Positions 11,532 through 23,617 of a DNA stretch of 47,776 bases are shown here, in pieces. Source of the stretch: Paulinella micropora (lineage: Eukaryota > Cercozoa > Imbricatea > Euglyphida); NCBI GenBank assembly GCA_009731375.1, contig BJOX01000205.1, positions 213,380-261,155 on the forward strand, written 5' to 3'. Position 1 is the first letter of the stretch, and each line of letters starts with the position of its first letter. The notes beneath the pieces were generated by a model, which was given only the letters and a program-made list of their open reading frames with translations, did no database searches and was not told where the DNA came from. The translations under genes and the position numbers were made by a program.

Positions 11532-13829
11532 TTGGGAAAAGGCAACGGTGGAGACTTAATTCGGGGCCGGTGTATCCAGATTATGGCCTGCACTATGGAA
11601 GAACATAACATGGAAGTGGAGGCAGGGATGGATAGGTTCAGGGATGGAAAGAAGGGGCCTTATGTGTTCCTTCAGAACCGATACTACTTCCATGCGAAAG
11701 CATCACAGGGGAATAGGCCGTTGTTTGAACAGCTAATGGAAGCGCGAGTCTCAACGGGTGGAACGGAGGACGAGATTGTTGATTTTGTGGGGAACATGTG
11801 GGGTGACAAACCTCTTTGTCCACGGAGTTCCGGGGAGACGGCAAAGTTGCTTACGAAATATTTCGAGGGTGACAAACCGTTTTCCATGATCTTGCCGTTC
11901 CATGAAAAAGCGTTGTGGGCGGATGAGGTTTTGGACCGGATGATGGATCACCCGATCCCGGTGCCATCTAGAAAACAGCATTTGGTGATTGCTTGTACAC
12001 TGGGCACTAGAAAACAGGGGTTGGCATATTGGAACTCACTTAAGGGGTGTGACCTTCAGAAAATACGGGAACTGGCGTTCACGTGCTTCACAGGGTTTTA
12101 CACAAAAAGGGCGCCTATCCCGTATGCGTTGATTCTGGACCGAATGGCAAACCTGGGTAAATGGGATGAGTTTTCGGAAGTCAAATACCATCAAAAGGAG
12201 GTGGAGATGCCCTCCGAGGATGGCCTGGTGGAGGATGCGTGGTCGGACATGGCCGAGGCGCCCGAACTGAGGAGTCGGAAGGACGCCCAGTCATGGGACG
12301 ATAGGATGGCTCAGATGCGGGCGGACTGGAAGGGGAGTGAAGAGGATCTTAAGAACCTTCAGAACGTGATGGCGAAGGAAAAGGAGATCTTTGATCCGCC
12401 TAGGCCGGGAACGGTCAAGCATTTTGAGGCTCATCTCAGGAAGATTCCTGGGATGAATATCACGCATGCCTCTAGGAGATCTATCCTAGGCCGTAAGGAG
12501 GAGAGCATTGCCCAGGAAAAGGCGGAGGAGCTACAGGTTGATGATTTCACGGAGTTTTCGGACTCCCCGATTTCGTCACATGTACGCATGGTTCCGAAGC
12601 CGGATGGGGCACTGAGGTTTTGTGTGAATTACTATCGGGCGAACAAGATCATCGAGGGTGAGCGGTATCCGCTGCCTAAGATCGATGACTGTATGCGCAA
12701 GTTGAAACACGCGAAATTTTACTCGGTGTTGGACCTCAAGAATGGGTTCTGGCAGATCCCGCTCAGTAGGAAGAGCAGGTGGCTTACAGCGTTTGTGGTG
12801 GGGATGACGCTATACCAATGGAAGGTATTGCCCATGGGTCTGAGGAACTCACCGGGCATATTTCAGGCAGCGATGCAGAAGATGCTCGGACGCCAGTTTG
12901 AGGATGGAAGGGCAGGTGGGTTTATGGAGAAATATGGGCAAAAGGCGGAGGATTACGCTTTCTGTTACATAGATGATATAATCATCTACTCCAATACCAT
13001 GGAGGAACATCTGGCCCACATCCAGGATGTGTTCCGACGGGTGAGAGAGTTTGGTCTCAAGGTGAACTTGGACAAGTGCCAGTTTGCCACCCGACAGGTT
13101 ACATAGCTAGGATATGATATCTCGAACGGGACGGTAGCGATTGCGGCTAAGAAGAGGGATGCTGTGGAAGGCATTAAGCGGCCTCAGACGCGGTCGGAGT
13201 TGTTCTCCTTCATTGCGCTTGCGCAATATTACAGTCAGTTCTTTCCGCATTGGTCGGATACGGTTAAGACGTTAAGGGAGCTGTACTTGAAAGGCGATAT
13301 GCGGGAATGGACGCCTAAACAGGAGTAGACGTTCGAGTTCATTAAGGAAATGTTGACTCGTGATCCCAAGTTTAACAAGGATTGCATCTTGATGATGCCG
13401 GATGTGGATAAACAGTATGTGCTGGACACCGATGCGTCTAAGTACGCGGTCGGGGCGGTCCTACAGCAATACGATGATAAGGGGGTCTTGCGGCCGATCA
13501 TGTACTTGAGCCGGAAGCTCAATAAGGCGGAACAGAACTACTGTACGAGGCAGAGGGAGGCCTTGGGGGTGGTTTGGTCGTTTATAAGACTCAGGGAATA
13601 CTTATGGTGGTCACGGGATCTCGTGGTAAGAACGGACCACCAGAACCTTATGTGGTTGATGACGAACGATTGCACAGGCAGGCTGGCCAGGTGGCAGGCC
13701 TTGCTGTCGTGTTATGAATTCACCGTCAAGTATATTCCTGGCAAGAAGAATATTGTTGCCGACTCTTTGTCCAGGGTCAATACTCAACACCGCATGTCTG
13801 ACTGCGATGCAGCAGATGGACGAGTTTGA
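11532..13829 (+). pseudogene. Gypsy reverse transcriptase-RNase H with two TAG stops
   Basis: One reading frame interrupted only by TAG at 13104 and 13326. RT motifs in order: MVPKPDGALRFCVNYY (residues about 354), YPLPKIDD, YSVLDLKNGFWQIPL, LPMGLRNSPGIFQ, and the active site YIDD at 479-482. RNase H motifs follow: VLDTDASKYAVGAVL, QREALGVVW, RTDHQNLMWL and the terminal VADSLSR, as in gypsy elements. The first stop falls where the family has T-[WFY]-LG and the second near a Trp/Gln, so both can be single transitions. The first 290 or so residues, before RT, are an unusually long linker with no recognised domain. The enzyme would copy element RNA to DNA in the particle. Confidence 0.9.
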
Positions 13830-14327
13830 GGACTTGGCGTTGAGGAAAGATCAAAAGGATATCTAAGACTTGCCGGCGAGCATGATCTTCTATGCCAATA
13901 AGGCTCACCCGGGATCTAGCCGAAAGGAGCCTAGGGTGATGGAGGCAAAGAAGGGGGAATATAGAAGGGTCATGATGTCTCAGTTGGAGCGGGAGGTTGG
14001 CCAAGCAGAGTGCTGCGGGGAGCATTTTGCGGAGGAGGCCGTACAACACATGAAGGAATATGAGGCTGATAAAGCCGCTATTCTGGATGAGGATAAGGCG
14101 GAGCATGAGTGCTACTGTTGCCAATGGCACGCGGCACCGGCGTCCGAACCTACGTGGAAGACCCGGGCGTGGAAACGGCTCCAGAGCCGGAGGTGACCTC
14201 AATAGAGCCGGTGGGAGCTTCGGGGGGGTCGGAGCCGGATTCCAGGCCTCAAGTGGGAATCCAGGTAGAGGACGGTACAGTGCGTATCGCGTCGGTAGAG
14301 GCGGAGACAGTGCCAGAGGGACGATGA
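13796..14327 (+). pseudogene. Gypsy linker between RNase H and integrase
   Basis: Three overlapping frames give protein-like sequence joined by frameshifts near 13780, 14190 and 14315, with a TAA at 13864. The middle part is acidic and has a Cys/His group (ECCGEHF, ECYCCQWH). Such a long segment between RNase H and integrase is not typical; in most gypsy elements the integrase zinc domain follows within about 100 residues. Function unknown. Confidence 0.45.
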
Positions 14328-16464
14328 ACAGTACAAGGACTTGATCCGGTACTTTTTGGCAAAGGACGAGCTGTTGCTGACGGAGAAAATCCGGTCACAG
14401 CTCAAGACTCTGGCATGGCGGGATGGTCTCCTGTGGTATATGGGCAAGACGGCGGAGACAGCCAAGAACCCGGAGAGGTGGGTCTTATGGGTCCCAGCCA
14501 AACTGAGACAGATGATCTACGTAGCGTCGCACGTAGTCCCGTTGGTTAATCACCCGGGGGTACAGAGGACGCAGTGGATTATCAAAAGAAGATTCTGGTT
14601 GGAAGGGATGGATAAGTTCATAAAGGAAAGGGTCAAGGGCTGCACGACCTGTCAGATGAACAAGAGGCACCCAGTGGAAGGGAAAATCCCAGTTGGCAAA
14701 TTTACCTTGCTGGAAAGGCTCTTTGAGTTTCTGCATGTGGACCACGTGGGGCCGTTGCCGCCGGTGGGACCGGCGAAGGATAAGTTCTTGATGACGGTCA
14801 TTGATAGGGCGAGCAATTACGTCTGGGCAATACCGGTGCCTGACACAACGGCGGAGACGACAGCCAGGGAGCTGATCGATCGAATCCTATGTGTGGTAGG
14901 GGTCCCCAAGACGATCTGCTCGGACAGGGGGCCAGCCTTTGATAACGAGCTGATGGAAAGGCTCGCGAAGTTTTACGGGGTTCACTGGCAGTACGTTACA
15001 CCGTACAATCCGAGGGTTAATGGCAAGATTGAGCGGGTGCATAGACCGCTCAAGTCGGCTCTAAGGACCTACTACAAGAAGAGTCAGCTCTTGTGGAGAG
15101 AGGTGGTCCCGAGCTTTGTTTTTGCTATGAACGCGATGCCATCGAAGGCTCTTGGAGCGGGGGCGGAATGTAGGTCCCCGTATCAGGTGGTGTACGGGCA
15201 GGAGCCGGTGATGCCCCAACACTTGGTATATCAGGATGGGCCTGGGCTTGTGATGGCCGAGGATGAGCTCTGGGGGGTTCGGATGCGGGTCTCCATGGAG
15301 GCCATGCAAGCGGTTAGACAAGCGAGGCTGGCGGAACAGACTCGTCAGCTGAGCAAAGAACCCTTGGAACAGGACTTGTCTATGGTGACGTATAAGCCAG
15401 GAGACATCGTCATGTTACACTACCCACAGGTTCCGAAGGGCATATCGTCTAAGATGTTTGTGCACTGGAAGGGGCCTTATCAGGTAGTGCAACAGACGGG
15501 GCCTTTTAACTATCGGATCAGGGGCAGGGAGGAGAACAAGATTGTTAATGTTCGGCGCCTCATCAAGTACGATCCGTTCCTCATGGAAAACGAGACGCTC
15601 CAGGAAGCGCTCGTCAGGAACAAGGGGGAGTTTCAGGACCCTCCTAAGTTAGGGACGGATAAGGAACCCGATGGTGGTAAACCCGGGGACGGACAGGGCC
15701 AGGGGAAGGGACAGGCACGGAGCTCCGAGGAGGGCACGGGCCCGGTAATCCCTGAAAAGCCCGAAACCGGGGAAAAGGGGTCAGTATCGAGTCGCAAGCC
15801 ACCCACGGAGGCGGCTAAGAGAGCGGCGGAGAATGATCTGATCTATTCTGAACCGGGAAGTAGGCCGGGTAAACGTAGAAAAACGGATGTGCAGACGGAG
15901 CTGGAGGAGCCGGTGGTGCCCTCACGGAGGGAAGTCCAGCACAAGAAATGGAAGGAGGGTAATAAGGTACTGGGAATGACGTGGGTATTGGATCAGGTCT
16001 ATCTGGTCAAGCCCCCAACCAGGTTCGTTACCAAAGGGGATAAGGATGTTCTCTTTGTGATGAAGGTGGTGGGACTGGCTAAGGACTCGAGAAAGACTCG
16101 ATCGTCGGAGAGTGCACTTAGGAACCTTCCGCCTATGCTACAGTTTTACCGGTCTTGGGATAAGGATACGGTCGAGAACCGGATGTACCGCGAGTATGTC
16201 CCGGTATGGTGGGATGCTGCGAATAGGGAAGTATGGGATGCCAAGATAGATCCAGCCACGCGGAGGAGTGACAGGGATCACGAGGCATGGACCATATCGG
16301 CGTGGCCGAGGGGAGTGCTGGATTGCCCCTTCGAGTTACACGACGGGCACATTCCGCAGAAGGTTTGGGACGTGCTCAAGGGGAGCGGGGTAGACTTAAG
16401 GCTAGTTTGGGGTGCACACGCAGCGGAAACGGTGCGGGGGAAGAAGCACCCAGGCCTGAAGTGA
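14324..16464 (+). CDS. Gypsy integrase with long C-terminal extension
   Basis: An uninterrupted frame of about 710 codons entering from a frameshift near 14320; numbering here starts at 14341. The HHCC zinc domain is H64-x6-H71-x29-C101-x2-C104. The catalytic triad is D134-x60-D195-x35-E231 (HVDHVGPLP, CSDRGPAFDN, KIERVHR), a textbook DD35E integrase. A GPY/F-like segment is at about residues 375-410 (HWKGPYQVVQQTGPFNYRI). A low-complexity Gly/Lys/Glu stretch is then followed by a well-structured-looking domain of about 190 residues (from about 530) rich in Trp (WKEGNKVLGMTWVLDQVYL, VPVWWDAA). The terminal domain may target chromatin, but it is not a chromodomain I recognise. Integrase would join element DNA to the host chromosome. 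Confidence 0.9.
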
Positions 16465-18355
16465 GGGGAAGCATCGGGGATGCGACTTTGGGGGGAAGAA
16501 GGAACGGAATACGGGTCGGAAGTTGGGCACACATTGACCATAGCGTGTGGGAGATATGTACTGAGGGTCCTACTCAACGTTAAAACTTTACGGACACAGT
16601 ACGAGGGAAACTCGGCGAGAGGGCCATCGTCGTTTTAAGGGTTGGACTTTGGGGTTCGGTCAATTCGGACTTCAGGGCCAAGGCAACATTCACATTTGAC
16701 GGATTAGACAGGGTCTGGTTGGTGGTCGGTGAGACTATGGGACTGTGACTTCGGGGAAATCGCGCGCGTAGGGTTGAAGACGTGAGATGGTCGAGTGTCA
16801 GATTCACGATCTTCGGGCAACAATAAGTCTTGGAACTTAGCCCACATGAAGCACAAGCCTATAATTCGCTCTTGATAAGATTTGATCAGGGGTCGAGCTA
16901 GGGTAGCTCTTGGGGTGGTGGACAGTCGGCTGGGATTCCCCAAAAAGCCATTCCGAATCAAAACGGGCGCTACTGCAGTCCATCCGGCGACTTGCGAAAA
17001 CCCACCAGCTCTGTCGCTCCATCAATGTCTCACTTGCTAAGCAAAAGCTGTTCCTTGCCCCCCCCACCCTTGCTTGAAAAGGGCAACCCAACCGCGCTCC
17101 CGCGCGACTGTCCCGAAACGAAAGGTTCATCCCGTGCCAACACCAACACGTTTCCGGGCACTGAAACAATGCTGCGAACCCACCAAAAAGAAAATGGTTC
17201 GACACCCCTTCTGAACCAACAAAGGACCGACTGTCCACCCCGGCTGACCTCAACCGACCAGCAAACATGTCCACAGAAAACGAAAGTCAGACACCTACAA
17301 GCCCCAAAACTAGTGCTGGGCTGTGTCCCCCAACCGATTAAACATAAACTGAGAGAAATGCCCCACTACGGGGCTGTGTCCCCTACCTACCCCAAAAGGT
17401 CCAACGTCCGGTGTCTGTTCTTAACCAACTCCCTATGATGCCTATGTGTTGGTACGGAGAGGGGGCGATAGGGTACCAAACCTACCGCTCCTCCCCCACA
17501 TGGCAAGCAACGAGTGAACTACACCAAGCTCAGGCCCGCCATCCTCAAAGCAAACCAGCCAACAAAAGATGGGTAAGGGGAAAAGGAAGGGATGTGAAGA
17601 AGGAAAAGAACACGAGGTCCCAACGCCTCACCAACCGACGGCAGACGTTGCTCCTGCCGACAACAAGGTTGCTCCCCCCCTTCACGCGAAGCTCAGGTCC
17701 GACCCATGCGGTAACCACCAACTCTCGCCAGACCATCAGAAGAAAGTGCTCGCACATCACAGTCAAAACAATCAATGAGTAAAAAACAAATTCCATGTCA
17801 TCTTCCAATTGCAACCCAAGGAGAAAGAGGGAAGGAAGAAAAGGAAAGAAGGACTGACGGCATTGGGGTCTGTCAGGAGAGACAGACCCACCGATGGTGC
17901 AGCGCCATGAGCTCACCAGCTCCTTGCCCAAACGCTGCCCACGCGCAGACCCAAAGCCGCAACCCAAAATGTCGAAGAAAACAAGACCGAAGACAAGTCT
18001 CAGTGACATACCAAAGCCGAGGAAGGGGGAAAAGTCTCAAAAGTGAACGAGAAAGAATAGACAGCCGTAACAGCAAAGAACGTGCCATCAACTAATGTCA
18101 AAACCAAGATACTCACGAGAGCATTACAGAATAAAAATTAGCTCACCATCCACCATGATGCCAAGTATGTGTTTGTTTGTGTCAGTGTCTCAATGAACAC
18201 TCCCCCTCAAACTGATAAGAAATATATAAAGGATGCACACAGAATGGGGCCGGGAGTAAAAGGAACAACTCGCTGACACCACACACAAACGCTAGCCCAC
18301 ACACCGGACAATCAAAGTCATAACAGCTGCATGAGCACCGCTCAACACATGAAAA
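16465..18355. other. Unassigned DNA between gypsy and copia-1
   Basis: Starts with a purine-rich GGGGGGAAGAAGG that could be the gypsy polypurine tract. From about 17000 the plus strand is A/C-rich, with direct repeats such as GGCTGTGTCCCC (about 17320 and 17370). Frames of 100-150 codons on both strands lack any recognisable domain and look like composition effects. It may be LTR or untranslated sequence of a retroelement without a second copy in the window. Confidence 0.4.
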
Positions 18356-18513
18356 ATGTCTGCAACATACGTCATCCTTGTTGTCAGCTAGTTCTACCTT
18401 GGACTCTGATGGGAGACCGGAATCTGGACGGTGAATGTCTTTTTCTTCCTGTAATTCCTCATGTTTGTCTAACTCCCCCTCATCTTTATGTTCGGGTTCG
18501 TCTAACGGCTGTT

Positions 18514-19575
18514 CTAGCTGGACGGTGTCATTACTCTCCCCCTCATATTCCTCGTCGTCCCATCTAACTTCTCTGGGTGGGTGAGCATCCTTGCCAACTC
18601 CATTGTGTTAAAGCGTACATTACGCACATTTGTGATGATTTTTCGACCATCCCAAACTCGGTATAGTTCCTTGAATACATAATATCCAAGTAACATCACA
18701 CGCTTTCCCCTATAGTTGTCTTTGCCTACCTGCTTTCCTATGTACATTACACCTAAACATCCTATAGGCTTAAGTTGTCGGATAGCTGGCTTGTAGCCCA
18801 GACACAAAGGTGAGGTTCCCTTCCTAGGCCCTGTCGTGGCTGGTAGAATGTTGTGCAATGTTGTGGCTGTGTGTTCCATTTCCGCCCAAAATTGGGGTGG
18901 TAAATTAGCCTCATATCGCATGGCCCGGGCTGGTCCGGCTGTGATGTCGTTGACCTTCTCAGCTATGGCATTGCCATCTTTATCACCTGGAGCACTAGTC
19001 TTCCAAATGAATTGTAGCGGTTTCCACCACTCTATAATCTCAGTTGGGACATCGAACTCGTTGTCGCAAGTGATCTGTCTGACTTTCTTCCCTGTCTGCC
19101 TTTCAAACCATGCTACCGCTTGCTTCAAACTTTCTACAAACTCGTTCTTGTAACGTAAATAATAATCTTTGATGTACCCCGAGTAATCGTCTGTAACGCA
19201 AAATTTATGGTATTGACAGTGAATTGACATTACCGCCCAAGGTCCGGAAGTATCTATGTGCAAAATCTCACAAGGGTAACTCGCTCTCCTAATTCTATTA
19301 ACCTTAAATCTGGGTAACACTTTAGCTTTCCCCATCATACAGGCTTCACAAAATCTAACACTATCCTCGCTTCCTGTCAATTTCCTACCAATTGCCTTGC
19401 CTAATGCATAGGTCTTCGGTAAAGCCTTATGCCCACTGGTAAGCGGGGCGGGAATCCCCAAAGAGAGAGAAAGTGAGAGCAAGCATGCGAGAGTAAGTGA
19501 GAACGAGGAAGCTAGAGGCAGCGTTTTATACGCTATGTATCCTGAGAAAGGTAAGAAGGGTAAGCCCGTTGACAT
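18514..19575 (-). pseudogene. Copia-1 integrase
   Basis: 354 codons. Zinc domain H49 and C76-x2-C79 (FCEACMMGK), then D108 (ILHIDTSGPW), D171 (ITCDNEFD) and E206 (GNAIAEKVND): D-x62-D-x34-E, normal for copia integrases. After it come the copia-typical MEHTATTLHNILP, IGCLGVMYIGK, GKRVMLLGYY and VWDGRKIITNVRNVRFN. The first 45 residues are hydrophobic and Ser/Leu-rich and do not resemble the family. The reading continues in another frame into an acidic linker at 18360-18600, where copia elements have the integrase-RT spacer. Confidence 0.85.
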
Positions 19576-19587
19576 TTACGGCATACA

Positions 19588-20033
19588 TCAGTACCCCGTC
19601 TTATTCTTCTTCTCTTTCACTTTGGGGTTGTAACGCTCGTTTATGTTGAGGGGCTTGTCTTTCTCATTGTCCCAGCGATAGAGCATGCCAGGCGTAAGTC
19701 TCCCCCTCACGATCACGTCACTCTCTTTAATTCTTATGGGGTGCTTTAGGATTAGTAGTTGCCCATTTCGGTGAATGATAGATCTGTGGTGGTTGTGGTC
19801 CATGTTTCCAGTAGACATAATGTTGACACCCTGTTGTCTAACAGCATATCTTTTTTTACCAAAACTGGCTTTCCTGATCCATCTATTCTTGTCAACCTCG
19901 CTTTCCCCATGTTTCGCACCACACTATCTCCGTTACCGGTGACTAAGCTAACGGGTTCAATCTCTCGGACGTTGTGTAAGATGTGCGGTGTGCATGCTAT
20001 ATCCCTGGACGATCCGCTGTCTTGAACTATCAT
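19588..20033 (-). pseudogene. Copia-1 protease, frameshifted
   Basis: IVQDSGSSRDIACTPHIL at about 19980-20030 contains the copia protease active site D-S-G-[AS]-[ST], followed by VSLVTGNGDSVV. The frame shifts near 19800 to NMDHNHHRSIIHRNGQLLIL, which leads to the pre-integrase region (LTPGMLYRWD). The protease would release gag and pol products. The element's preceding acidic region runs into it with an overlap of a few bases in another frame. Confidence 0.75.
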
Positions 20034-20911
20034 CTTTTCTTGTGTCCTACCAATTCGCTATCGTCTACCATGAGATTGTGATTTTCCTCTTCTTCCTCCT
20101 CACTCCCTTTCCCTTGGGCTTTGTTCTTTCTTCTCTTCTCAAATCTCTCCTCGTACATCCAATCAAGCTCTTCTCGTGCCTCGCAATACGATTTAAAGCT
20201 TATGGGAATTCCTGACCTCATCTCCTCGGAGGTTCTGGAGTGTTCTAGGTTCTCCGGGTCAAACTCCTCATCATCCTCCTCCATATCTGAGTGTCCGTCT
20301 ATCTCCCGTCTCTTCCTATCAAACTCCCTCTTTCTCGCTGCTGCCTGTTCTGGACTGAAGAACTTGTATGCATCTCCTGAGTGTAACTTCCGCAAAAGTG
20401 CGTTCAGTGTAGCCCCTCTCGCTTCTACCTCATGCCAAATCTTCATAAGGTGGGGCATCGATCGTACGATGAAAAGAGCAAATTGATTGTCGTGGTTCTT
20501 AGCTAACTCGAGTATTCCATAGTCTATTATTCCTAACAGCTCTGTGTAAAACTCGTTCTCTTTGCCGTCCGGGTCGTAACACAAACCCTCTTTCACTACT
20601 ATCTTTTCTGCTCCCTTCGTTAACGCATATAGCAACCTAGCTATATCCGTCTTCTCAGGTCTTGGATGTCCTTCACTGTGTCTGAACTCACACTCCCACT
20701 TAGCTCTTTCCTTAGCTTTTGCACTCTGAGTGGTTCTTGCTGCTCGCTTCTCTATAACTGTCTCACTTGTAATTTGTGGTGTGCGTGCTGCATGCTTCAG
20801 AAATACTTCGTTCACAGCCCAAAACACATCTGTCAACAGTCCATCTGCCTCTGCTACTCTCTCTCCTTCCTTCTTTGTCATCATCACAACATCCCCCGTT
20901 TCATCATCCAA
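20030..20911 (-). pseudogene. Copia-1 acidic region upstream of protease
   Basis: 294 open codons, charged and alpha-helical in look, ending in a Glu run (about 20075-20095) and then the protease. It contains no zinc motif. Canonical copia elements have only a short spacer between nucleocapsid and protease, so this is an added domain of unknown role. It is linked to the upstream module at 21150-21971 through about 240 bases of mixed frames. Confidence 0.6.
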
Positions 20912-21149
20912 AACACACAGGTTGTTCAGCTGTTCACTTATTCACTTAAAGTCTTCAAAGCGTATTACCTTTCCGTGTTCTGTGCCTCTTTTACTGCTCT
21001 TCCCCACAGGTGTTTCATGTGTGTGTGTCTCGCCTGTCTGCTCTGTCTGTGACTCTACACTGTCTCCTACTCTATCCAAAGGAGACGGACCTTGTGGTAG
21101 TAGCGATGGTGGCCAAGACTTGCCCTCACTTGTCCCTCCTACACGCTCA

Positions 21150-22186
21150 TCAGCCCGCCGGTCCTTGCCTCATTTCCTGGCAAAACAGCATCATTCCGTG
21201 AATCTGCACTAACTCCTTTCTTACCGGGTTTTTCGACACTTTCCTTGTCTTTTTCTCCGATATTTGCGGACTTAGCGAGTTTTTCTTCACGGGTTTTGCC
21301 GTATCTTTTTGCGAGATTTGCTGTGCACTCGCCCCCTTTCCCTCCCTCTCTCTCAGTATGCTTATCATCTCACTCTCTGACGGATAATCACGGGAAGGGC
21401 GTGGGCGACGTGAAGGGTCTTGTGCTAGGTCAATGTCAGGGAATACTGGGTCTTGACGGGCATGATAACCACATAAGTCTGCATACACTAGCCTCATTGC
21501 TGCCTCACCCGCCTTGCCCCAACTCCCCCCCTGTCCAAACTTAACTCCACACTGTTCTCCCTTCCAGTTCAGCCCAGTACAACGAGTGGTTAGTGGGCCT
21601 GTGGTGTGGCTTTTAGGAGTGAATGTAGTGGGACGTGGTGTTTCGTTCTTTGTCTGTCTAGAGTTCTGAAAGGGTGTGAGTGTCGGTTTCTCACTTTTCC
21701 GTTTCTCTTTCTCTTTCACTTGCAAGGGTTTTGGCTGCATTGGTGAGGGTTGCACACGTTGTGTGTCTCGTGAGGTTGTGAGGGCAGGAGTGGTTGTTGT
21801 AGAGGTGTCGGGGTGTTGAGCACTAGTGAGAGTGCGAGGTGGAGGGTTGAGTGTGTTTTGAGCCAGTGGAGCACTCGACAGCTCCCCCCCCCCCCCCCCC
21901 CGCCCCCNNNNNNNNNNCACTATCCTCCTCGCCTTCATGCTCTGCTTCACGAGCAATAATGCTTTCCCCACTTTCTATGTTTCCCTCTATTGCTTCTTCT
22001 GCACCCTCCATCATGACTAGCCCATACTCTTCTTCTTCTGAGCTGTCTTCCCCTTCAGACTTGTCTTCTTCTTCCTCTTCACCCTCCTCTCCTACTTCTC
22101 CCCTCATAAGAGTAACTCCTTTGGCTCCTTTCTTTTTAAACTTGCCACTCTTGTCTCTTTGCTTTCCTTTTGTTGAGTTAGAGTGA
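21150..22186 (-). pseudogene. Copia-1 low-complexity region with C-x9-C-x25-C-x2-H module
   Basis: A Thr/Pro/Lys-rich segment, with a gap and poly-C at 21883-21917. Positions 21581-21462 encode RCTGLNWKGEQC ... ADLCGYH, that is C-x9-C-x25-C-x2-H. Small Cys-His modules of the general form RCxG..KGxxC...YCxxH are known from unrelated proteins and probably bind zinc. Copia-2 has the same arrangement at 29808-29930. Upstream (22000-22107) is a run of Glu/Ser. Confidence 0.6.
21908..21917. other. Assembly gap (10 N)
   Basis: Ten N directly after a poly-C tract (21883-21907) in the copia-1 coding region; reading frame across it cannot be trusted. Confidence 0.99.
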
Positions 22187-22229
22187 GCTGACTTTGGACT
22201 AGTTCGTTTGGGGCCTGACTTTTGTTTTG

Positions 22230-22271
22230 GGCAAAAACGCTTTGTGTGTCCAGTCTGGTAGCAGTTCTAGC
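22230..22271 (-). pseudogene. Copia-1 nucleocapsid CCHC zinc knuckle with TAG
   Basis: On the minus strand the frame reads C-stop-N-C-Y-Q-T-G-H-T-K-R-F-C: a CCHC knuckle C-x2-C-x4-H-x4-C in which the first x is TAG. A Trp (TGG) or Gln/Lys codon is the likely ancestor. It marks the gag nucleocapsid, which binds element RNA. Confidence 0.75.
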
Positions 22272-22307
22272 ATGTCGCTGTCAGCCACCACTCCTGCTCT
22301 GAACTTA

Positions 22308-22413
22308 CTGGTTCTTCTTTTCCTTTCTCAATGTGGGATCATTTTCACTTTTTCTTCTTACTGGTTCTTCTTGTCCTTTCTCAATGTGGCATCATTTTCA
22401 CTTTTTCTTCCTC
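22308..22413. repeat. 53-bp tandem duplication in copia-1 gag
   Basis: CTGGTTCTTCTTTTCCTTTC and the following bases to 22360 are repeated from 22361 with two or three mismatches. Because 53 is not a multiple of three, it shifts the frame and helps explain the broken gag. Confidence 0.8.
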
Positions 22414-22733
22414 CCTCGTTGGTTTTTCCTATGATTTTTTTTCTTTTTTTTAACGCTTTATTTTGTTTTCCGTTACGGTCCGTTACCTGGTACTGTACCA
22501 TTCTTGTTGCCCTTGCCATTCCCGTTCTTAGTCCATTGCTTGTTCTTCTCTCTCTTTTCTCCCTCCTCTCCTCCCTCTCCCTCTCCAAACAGTAGATTCG
22601 CTCCCTTACCCTCTCTCTTCCTCTTTATCCTTCCTACGTTCCTTTCTCAGTCTCTTCTGCTTCGCTTCCCACAACACGTAAATTTCTCTTGCCGACTCTA
22701 CCGTATCATCATGTGTTGGCCTGCTCGCTGCTG

Positions 22734-23617
22734 CTAATCTATAATGATCGTTGAGGTAACATAGGCCTCATGCTCTGCTAGCTTCTCTAACAACCCATTT
22801 ACTGCTTCCTCTGGCTCAAATGGCTTCCCTCTCAGAGCTTCTAGCCAGTTCTTCTGCAGTAGATGTTGTGTTAGATACTCATCCATATCCTCTGTCGGTC
22901 TCGGTCTCATCTCTTTAAATGCTTTCTCCTCTATGTATCTCGCCGCACCACTTAGATTACCGTATTTCGCTTTGACAATGCCGACTTTCTCAAACGGGCA
23001 ATGAACGTTTTTACTGCGAAGAGATTGAACCACCTTGGATTCCGAGAATGCTGTTGTTACGAGAAGTTGGAACATCCTGCAGCGATGCAGGTACTGCTGT
23101 TCTTCTCTGTATCTTTTCTTCCTCATCAAATACACATCCTTGTTGGTTCTTGCCATCTGTCTTTTCTTCTTTCTGTTCGGCCTATCGTCCCAAGCTTTCT
23201 TCTCTTCCTTTGAGAGGTCTTTCCAGTTGGCAGGTTTCTCTTGCTGTGTCTTCGAGTCTGGTGGTGTTTGGCTACTTCTCTGTCTCTTTTGTCGTGTTTG
23301 TTGTGTCTCTGTTTCATCTTTTTCGTCGTCTGGTCCTTCCGGTGTGTCTACCTCGTGTGGTTCTCTCGGTTCTTCCATTTCTTCTGCTTTTCTCATCCTG
23401 TCTCTATCAAAACCATACTTTGTTCTTGCCGCTTTATGGTCTTTGAAAGCATCATGAAACATATCCCGAGTGTTGTGCTAATCCCGTATTCATACTCCTC
23501 TATCTGGTAATAGCAACTCTGTAAATCCTTTTTATTTCCGCTAAACACCGGAGTGTGAGACATCAATTGTCTCATGCTGATCGCATGGTGCCGAGATTCG
23601 TTTCCCCAGCGGCTCAT
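22734..23617 (-). pseudogene. Copia-1 gag, frameshifted
   Basis: The N-terminus is in the frame running down from 23617 (likely start ATG at 23575, MRQLMSHTPVFSGNKKDLQ), with a shift near 23460 into a frame running to 22737. The pattern F-S-G-x5-L...YY resembles the start of copia gag proteins. Later sequence is highly charged with Lys/Arg/Glu stretches and ends in a helical, Glu-rich part near the zinc knuckle. Confidence 0.65.

Larger units (their letters stand above)
7752..16464 (+). mobile_element. Degenerate Ty3/gypsy LTR retrotransposon
   Basis: Order gag (CCCH finger), protease-like region, reverse transcriptase, RNase H, integrase on one strand is that of Ty3/gypsy (RT-RH before IN). 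The coding region is broken by about five frameshifts and two TAG stops in RT-RH, so this copy is not functional as read. I could not find matching LTRs at 7000-7750 and 16465-17400. A purine run near 16485-16500 could be the polypurine tract. Codon use is uniform and GC-richer than the AT-rich flank to the left. Confidence 0.9.

Noticed and set aside
17545-18009. 155-codon minus-strand frame rich in Leu, Phe and Val
   Set aside because: It mirrors the A/C-rich plus strand and has no domain; it looks like a composition effect.
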